Of a DNA stretch of 46,816 nt, positions 42,240 through 46,816 are shown one piece after another. Position numbers and translations under genes: made by a program. Numbering within the stretch: the stretch's first letter is position 1; each line of letters opens with the position of its first letter. Where the stretch lies: positions 1-46,816 of the forward strand of contig JAILFA010000067.1 of NCBI GenBank assembly GCA_024687125.1, read 5' to 3'. The notes beneath the pieces are model-generated. The model did no database searches and was not told the origin of the DNA. It saw only the letters and a list, made by a program, of their open reading frames with translations. Source of the DNA: Lachnospiraceae bacterium. Its GTDB lineage: Bacteria > Bacillota > Clostridia > Lachnospirales > Lachnospiraceae.

Positions 42240-44003
42240 ATGAGTGCGCTCGTACTCGCTGCAATACTGGTTTCTGCTGTGATCATTGCCACAAAGGGGG
42301 AGGATGTCTTTGACACCCTCCCCTTTACTGCCTGCTGCGCCATCCTCACCCTCTATATCCTCGCATTCTTTCACGCGCTGCCGTTTGCGGGGTGGATCTG
42401 TGGGGCGGGAGTCATCGCTCTGGGCGTAATCCTCGTAAAACGCGCGCGCACGCAGGAAAAGGTGCCCGTCCCGGACACAGTACGTCAGCGGATCCTCGAT
42501 CCGCAGTTTCTCCTTGCCCTCGCGATCATCACCACTGCCGCGATCCTCGCCGCGGACCGCGTGGTCACCTGGTGGGATGATATCAATTTCTGGGCAAACG
42601 ACGCGAAATACCTGTGGGCCGCCGGCGGATTTGCCGGGAAATACGGCAATGTAAGCCCCGAATTCGGCGACTATCCGCCGGCCATGGCGCTGTGGAAGTG
42701 GATCTTTCTGTCTCTTTCACCGCATGTCTATCAGGAAGGCCTGCAGTTCAGCGCCTATCACGTCCTGAACCTGCTACTGCTGCTCCCGCTCCTTAAAAAG
42801 ACGCGACAGTTTACGCACCTCATCCCGCGATTGATCGCGGTCCCGGCCGTGCTCCTTCTTCCGAGTGCCGTCTGTGCCCTGCAGTTCGGCGGTACCGCGG
42901 CGGACATCCCCATGGGGATCCTGTATGGGGCACTGCTCCTGACGATACGGGAAGCAGGAAAAAGTGAGGGCAGCAGCTTTGTCCATGCCCGCATCACCGT
43001 GTACGCCTCGGTTCTCGTCCTTATCAAGAGCAGCGGCTTCTACTGGGCGATCCTCGCGCTGGCGTATGCACTGTGGGTACAGCGGAGACCGGAAAAACCG
43101 GAGAACCTGAAAAGTGCGCGCCTGACGCGCCTTATCCCGGCGATCCTGCCGATCCTCACCTGGGGCACCTGGCTCATCTACTGCCTCGCAAACCGACGGA
43201 TCGCCAAGCTCACGAGTGAAGCGGTGAACTTCGCCGGCGGACGGCGCGCCGTGGCGACGGATATCGGGGAGCGCCTGCGCGTCTATCTGGAAGCATTCTT
43301 CCTCTGGCCGCTCCACGAGGACAGGCAGATCACCCTCGACCCGTCTGCCGGGGGGATGATCGGAACACTAATAATATCATGCGTTATCTTACGCTGCTTC
43401 ATCACTCACTCACAGGCTAAACTGCTGAATCGCGCAACCGTCTTTTTCACCGTCACGGCCCTCACCACGTACGGCGCGATCAGGGCGGCACATCTGACGA
43501 TCTTTCAGACGGAGGAGCAGTACAGCGACCCCTTTATCATGGCGCGGTCTATCTCCCGGTACGGCGCGCCGTGGATGCTGGGGGCACTGATGATCGTCCT
43601 GGACCGGGTTGCGATGGCAGCCGCAAACAAAAGCACTGCCGCGATCGCGATCTTCCTCATACTGCCCCTCCTTACTGCGGGCTACGCTGGCGAGGCACGC
43701 GCTTTCGTCACCTATCGCGAGAGTCGGGAAACCGATCTGGCTATACGTGAAGAGACCATCGACCCGGAAGGGCGCGCGTTTCTGAAATATCTTGCCGACC
43801 ATCCGGAAGCAGCAGATGCCGGCCGCATCCTCTTCCTGCGCGATCCCGATCTGAATCACACCGTCAAGGATATCTATATCTCCTATGAAGCCTGCCCGAC
43901 TCCTGTTGTCTATGCGGACTATCAGCCCGGCATGACGGAGGATGAGATCCGTGCCATGCAGAATATGTACCACGCGAGTGAGGTCTGGTATCAGGCTGAA
44001 TGA
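42240..44003 (+). CDS. Polytopic membrane protein with GT-C-like features
   Basis: A 587-residue protein with about 11-12 transmembrane segments. WWDDINFWANDAKYLW after the third segment and FGDYPPAMALWKW resemble the acidic loop and the DYPP-type motif of GT-C glycosyltransferases that use polyprenyl-linked donors. The C-terminal ~100 residues (from EARAFVTYRESRETD) form an outer soluble domain. It probably adds a sugar to an envelope glycan, but I cannot name the family. It starts 40 bases after the isomerase gene without a strong ribosome site. The small ORF downstream may overlap its stop. Confidence 0.7.
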   Translation: MSALVLAAILVSAVIIATKGEDVFDTLPFTACCAILTLYILAFFHALPFAGWICGAGVIALGVILVKRARTQEKVPVPDTVRQRILDPQFLLALAIITTAAILAADRVVTWWDDINFWANDAKYLWAAGGFAGKYGNVSPEFGDYPPAMALWKWIFLSLSPHVYQEGLQFSAYHVLNLLLLLPLLKKTRQFTHLIPRLIAVPAVLLLPSAVCALQFGGTAADIPMGILYGALLLTIREAGKSEGSSFVHARITVYASVLVLIKSSGFYWAILALAYALWVQRRPEKPENLKSARLTRLIPAILPILTWGTWLIYCLANRRIAKLTSEAVNFAGGRRAVATDIGERLRVYLEAFFLWPLHEDRQITLDPSAGGMIGTLIISCVILRCFITHSQAKLLNRATVFFTVTALTTYGAIRAAHLTIFQTEEQYSDPFIMARSISRYGAPWMLGALMIVLDRVAMAAANKSTAAIAIFLILPLLTAGYAGEARAFVTYRESRETDLAIREETIDPEGRAFLKYLADHPEAADAGRILFLRDPDLNHTVKDIYISYEACPTPVVYADYQPGMTEDEIRAMQNMYHASEVWYQAE

Positions 44004-44044
44004 GAGTCATTTTTGTGGACTGTTGTAAATGGGGGTGTAAAGCT

Positions 44045-44206
44045 ATGGGATTTGTAAAAGCGGATTTAATCAAAGAAAAAGAAGAACTCGTTGAAATAGT
44101 TCAGCGAAACGAGGATGCGGAAAAGAGATACGAGGAATTTCAGGCCAGAATAGCTCTTCAGCAGCAATTGATCAAAATGCGAAAAGCTGGAAATTCGAAA
44201 ATCTGA
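44045..44206 (+). CDS. Small coiled-coil protein, hypothetical
   Basis: A 53-residue ORF, highly charged and helical (DLIKEKEELVEIVQRNEDAE, QARIALQQQLIKM). GGGGGTG lies about 8 bases before the ATG at 44045. An alternative ATG at 44000 overlaps the previous stop as ATGA and gives 68 residues, with an odd Cys-rich start. No relatives are recognised. The end runs into a short GAAAATCT direct repeat. Confidence 0.4.
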   Translation: MGFVKADLIKEKEELVEIVQRNEDAEKRYEEFQARIALQQQLIKMRKAGNSKI

Positions 44207-44257
44207 AAATCTGAAAAACAGCGGTCCAGTGTGTCAATGACTGCCCAGCCTGCCGCA

Positions 44258-44287
44258 TTGCAGTGTACAGCCGATCTGATGTATAAT
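44258..44287 (+). promoter_or_regulatory. Promoter of the aminotransferase gene
   Basis: TTGCAG (44258-44263), an 18-base spacer and TATAAT (44282-44287). The predicted start near 44294 rules out an in-frame ATG at 44286 and supports the ATG at 44337. Confidence 0.6.
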
Positions 44288-44336
44288 GCGAGAGGCAGAG
44301 AACATCAACTTCAGAAAAGCGAGGCATTGTAAACCC

Positions 44337-45656
44337 ATGCAGATCCAAAACGATCCCAGATTCAAAGACATCACCCCCTTCGAAAAAAGGCAGTGGCTTG
44401 CTTCGCCGACCATGCACGGCGAGGAACTCGAGTATATACACGAGGCGTTTGACACGAACTGGATGAGCACCGTCGGAAAGAACATCGACGAGGTCGAGCG
44501 GCTCCTTAAGGAAAAGATCGGTGTTCCCGCCGCGGTGGGACTCGGAACCGGCACCGCGGCGCTCCATCTCGCGATCCGGTATGCCGGACAGGAGCTTTAC
44601 GGCAAACCCAGAGCCTTTGAAGGGACCCTTAAGGGCAGGCGGGTATTCTGCAGCGACATGACCTTTGACGCGACCGTGAACCCCGTCGCCTATGAGGGCG
44701 GCGAAGCCGTCTTTATTGACGCGGAGCGCGATACCTGGAATATGGATCCCGATGCCCTCGAGCGGGCGTTTGAACTCTACCCGGACACAAGGATGGTCGT
44801 GCTTGCGCACCTCTACGGCACACCCGCAAAGATCACCGAGATCCGCAAAATCTGCGACGCGCACGGCGCACTCCTCATCGAGGACGCTGCGGAGTCTCTG
44901 GGAGCATATCTGGCATTCTCTGACGGAACAAGCACGATGACCGGTGCCTTCGGCGATATCGGCATCATCAGCTTTAACGGCAACAAGATCATCACCGGGA
45001 GCTGCGGCGGCGCCCTGCTCGCACACGCTCAGGAGGTCGCGGACCGCATCCGCAAGTGGAGCACCCAGTCGCGCGAATCCGCGCTCTGGTACCAACACGA
45101 GGAGCTCGGCTACAACTACCGCATGTCCAATGTCGTAGCCGGCGTCATCCGGGGGCAGCTCGGGCACCTCGAGGAGCACATCGCTCAGAAAAAGGCGATC
45201 TATGAGCGTTACCGCGAGGGATTTTCCAACCTTCCCGTCACGATGAACCCTCTCGGCGGCGCGGAGAGCCACCCCAACTACTGGCTCAGCTGTGTCCTCA
45301 TCGACCGGGATGCCATGTGTCCCGCGGAGCGCACTGAGACCGAAACCACATGGACGCATGTCCCCGGCAGATCCTGCCCCGATGAACTCTTTGAGGCGCT
45401 GAAGACCTTTAACGCCGAAGGGCGCCCCATCTGGAAGCCCATGCACATGCAGCCGATCTACCGCGAGCATCCGTTTGTCACGGCGGCGGGCTCTGCAGCC
45501 CCCGCAGATCAGCCCGCGCACACCGATAAGCAGTCCGCGGACAGCAGCGTCTCCGCCGACATCTTTGCCCGCGGCTTCTGTCTGCCCTCAGACAACAAGA
45601 TGACGCCGGAGGATCAGGACAGGATCATAGAGATCGTCCGCCGGTGCTTTGCGTGA
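44337..45656 (+). CDS. DegT/DnrJ/EryC1/StrS sugar aminotransferase, PglE-like
   Basis: A 439-residue PLP enzyme that should aminate a UDP-4-keto-6-deoxysugar. GTGTAALHLA (71-80), VVLAHLYGTPAKI, IEDAAESLG (Asp183) and ISFNGNKIITG with the PLP Lys217 are present. WYQHEELGYNYRMSNVVAG matches the PglE/bacillosamine-pathway subgroup. A ~35-residue Ala/Ser/Asp-rich insertion (about 386-415, AAPADQPAHTDKQSADSS) interrupts the usual C-terminus. GAGG is 12 bases upstream, a weak site. The next gene encodes a priming sugar transferase, as in PglE/PglC-type loci, so the product probably primes a bacillosamine-like glycan. Confidence 0.9.
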   Translation: MQIQNDPRFKDITPFEKRQWLASPTMHGEELEYIHEAFDTNWMSTVGKNIDEVERLLKEKIGVPAAVGLGTGTAALHLAIRYAGQELYGKPRAFEGTLKGRRVFCSDMTFDATVNPVAYEGGEAVFIDAERDTWNMDPDALERAFELYPDTRMVVLAHLYGTPAKITEIRKICDAHGALLIEDAAESLGAYLAFSDGTSTMTGAFGDIGIISFNGNKIITGSCGGALLAHAQEVADRIRKWSTQSRESALWYQHEELGYNYRMSNVVAGVIRGQLGHLEEHIAQKKAIYERYREGFSNLPVTMNPLGGAESHPNYWLSCVLIDRDAMCPAERTETETTWTHVPGRSCPDELFEALKTFNAEGRPIWKPMHMQPIYREHPFVTAAGSAAPADQPAHTDKQSADSSVSADIFARGFCLPSDNKMTPEDQDRIIEIVRRCFA

Positions 45657-45683
45657 GCATCTCTTCCATAACAGCCCCGTATG

Positions 45684-45692
45684 TGGTATAAT
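45684..45692 (+). promoter_or_regulatory. Extended -10 promoter before the second priming transferase
   Basis: TGGTATAAT (hexamer 45687-45692) within TGTGGTATAAT, seven bases before the ATG of a 29-codon ORF. Same string as in front of the HD-GYP gene at 36355. Confidence 0.6.
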
Positions 45693-45699
45693 TCCAGCC

Positions 45700-45789
45700 A
45701 TGTACATACAAAATGCAGACGCAGCCCGCGAAGGGCAGCGGATCCGGGAAATAACCGCCAGATATCGGAGTGTTCATGGCGTCGTTTGA
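45700..45789 (+). CDS. Putative 29-residue leader ORF
   Basis: An ORF starting at the predicted transcription start and encoding MYIQNADAAREGQRIREITA and nine more residues. It ends 14 bases inside the next gene in another frame. It has no ribosome site, so it would be read as a leaderless ORF. It may couple translation to the sugar transferase gene or be chance. Confidence 0.3.
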   Translation: MYIQNADAAREGQRIREITARYRSVHGVV

Positions 45790-46816
45790 CAGTGTTTTTG
45801 AGCAACTGAATCAGAACCGGCGCAAGTCGGATGCCATGGACATGGTCCGGCGCCTCGAAGCAGTGATCGAGGTCGGGATCCTTGCAGTCGTCTTCTATCT
45901 GATCTGGCGAAACATCTACGACGGCAAGTCGTTTCCCGCGTATTTCGGACGCGGCAAATACGTTCTGATCGGCGTGTACGCGATCATTCTGTATGTTCTG
46001 ATCACCGTCATGAACGGCTTCCAGTTCGGAATCCTGAAGCAGCTGGATATCATCTTCTCGCAGGTCATCGCGGTCATCATCGCAAACGCCGTGGAATACG
46101 CAATCCTCTCACTGATCGCCAATGTCATGGTTCCCGCGTGGCCCATCTATATCCTGACAGCCATCGATTTTGTCCTTGTTTCCGTCATCTGTGCCCTGTA
46201 TCAGATCCTGTACAGGAAAACACATGTCCCCCGCAGGCTTCTCATGATCTGCGGAGATAAGAGCAATCAGAACCTTGAGCACAAAATGTCCGTGCGCAAG
46301 GATAAATACCGCATCGAGCACGAGGTCGACGCTTCGATCGGCCTCGACGCGATCTGCAGGGAAGTGGCGAACTACGACGGCGTTGTCCTGAACGACATCC
46401 ACGCGGAGCTCAGAAACGACATCCTGAAGTACTGCTACAGCCTGGGGATCCGCGTATACGCCGAGATGAAGATCAGTGACATCATCGTCCGGGGCGGCGA
46501 AGTGATCGACCTCTTTGACACCCCGCTTGTGCTTGTCAGGAGCCGCGGCATCACCAGCGTTGAGCGCATCATCAAACGTGTCATGGACGTTCTGACCTGT
46601 CTCGTCGTCATGATCCCCGCGCTTCCCATCATGGGGGCGGTCGCTATCGCCATCAAGCTGGACGATCACGGTCCCGTGTTCTATAAGCAGGAGCGTGTGA
46701 CCGAGGGCGGCAGAAGGTTCATGATCCTTAAATTCCGAAGCATGGTCGTTGACGCCGAGCGGGACGGCGAAGTGCTCCCCGCGAGCGACGATGACAAGCG
46801 CATCACCCGCGTCGGA
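45776..46816 (+). CDS. Polyprenyl glycosylphosphotransferase (priming sugar transferase), 3' end missing
   Basis: 347 codons are visible and the frame is open at the window edge. Four membrane segments (about 28-145) and a Rossmann-like domain (RRLLMICGDKSNQN onward, 152-255) lead to the bacterial sugar transferase domain: RIIKRVMDVLTCLVVM, GPVFYKQERVTEGGRRFMI and LKFRSMVVDAERDG. It transfers a sugar-1-phosphate to undecaprenyl phosphate. GGAG is 5 bases before the ATG at 45776. Next to the PglE-like gene it may use a diamino sugar. It is a paralog of the enzyme at 27084-28499. Confidence 0.92.
   Translation, partial: MASFDSVFEQLNQNRRKSDAMDMVRRLEAVIEVGILAVVFYLIWRNIYDGKSFPAYFGRGKYVLIGVYAIILYVLITVMNGFQFGILKQLDIIFSQVIAVIIANAVEYAILSLIANVMVPAWPIYILTAIDFVLVSVICALYQILYRKTHVPRRLLMICGDKSNQNLEHKMSVRKDKYRIEHEVDASIGLDAICREVANYDGVVLNDIHAELRNDILKYCYSLGIRVYAEMKISDIIVRGGEVIDLFDTPLVLVRSRGITSVERIIKRVMDVLTCLVVMIPALPIMGAVAIAIKLDDHGPVFYKQERVTEGGRRFMILKFRSMVVDAERDGEVLPASDDDKRITRVG

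Overview
The window is a GC-rich (roughly 55-60 % by eye) stretch of a Gram-positive, Clostridia-type chromosome, most likely Lachnospiraceae or a close relative. The evidence is strong AGGAGG ribosome sites, sigma-A-type and extended -10 promoters, LytR-CpsA-Psr and CDP-glycerol-transferase-like wall genes, a RelQ-type small alarmone synthetase, HD-GYP proteins, and a GH3 glucosidase with swapped domain order like those described in rumen Firmicutes. The genus is inference. I saw no rRNA, tRNA, CRISPR array, transposase or phage gene.

Layout. 1-5146: end of a GH3 glycosidase, aspS and an altronate dehydratase gene. 5206-11389: polysaccharide cluster I (flippase, GDP-mannose synthesis, GT-C mannosyltransferase, radical SAM/SPASM protein, UDP-glucuronate 4-epimerase). 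11383-16703: a leftward SGNH lipoprotein gene facing, across a long inverted repeat, an LtaS-like sulfatase-fold gene, a small membrane protein gene and a YidC/CDP-glycerol-transferase fusion gene. 16801-21339: FAD oxidoreductase, two polytopic membrane proteins and a degenerate SGNH protein. 21375-33413: ECF-S-like/HD-GYP sensor, phosphoglucomutase, three GT2 enzymes, a priming polyprenyl-phosphate sugar transferase, an LCP ligase, glmS and relQ. 33627-39916: Met-rich tail-anchored protein, LysM/G5/M23 peptidase, second HD-GYP protein, murA and an Rpn-like nuclease. 39917-40709: an intergenic region of tandem hairpin repeats. 40710-46816: L-fucose/L-arabinose isomerase-like enzyme, another GT-C-like membrane protein, a small ORF, a PglE-like aminotransferase and a second priming sugar transferase cut by the window end.

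How it works together (inference). GlmS, PgcA, ManC and the epimerase supply UDP-GlcNAc, glucose-1-P, GDP-mannose and UDP-GalA. WbaP-type enzymes load the first sugar on undecaprenyl phosphate, GT2 and GT-C enzymes extend it, the flippase exports it, and the LCP protein attaches it to peptidoglycan. The LtaS-like and CDP-glycerol-transferase-like proteins suggest phosphopolyol decoration. Two HD-GYP proteins and RelQ place second-messenger control beside envelope synthesis.

The least explained features are: a family of ~40-bp TTTGGGC...GCCCAAA hairpin units repeated every 62-63 bp at two loci 37 kb apart; a 151-bp element with terminal inverted repeats that fills the gap between the second HD-GYP gene and murA; the YidC-transferase fusion with its two partners; and promoters that predict leaderless mRNAs for murA and the second HD-GYP gene.
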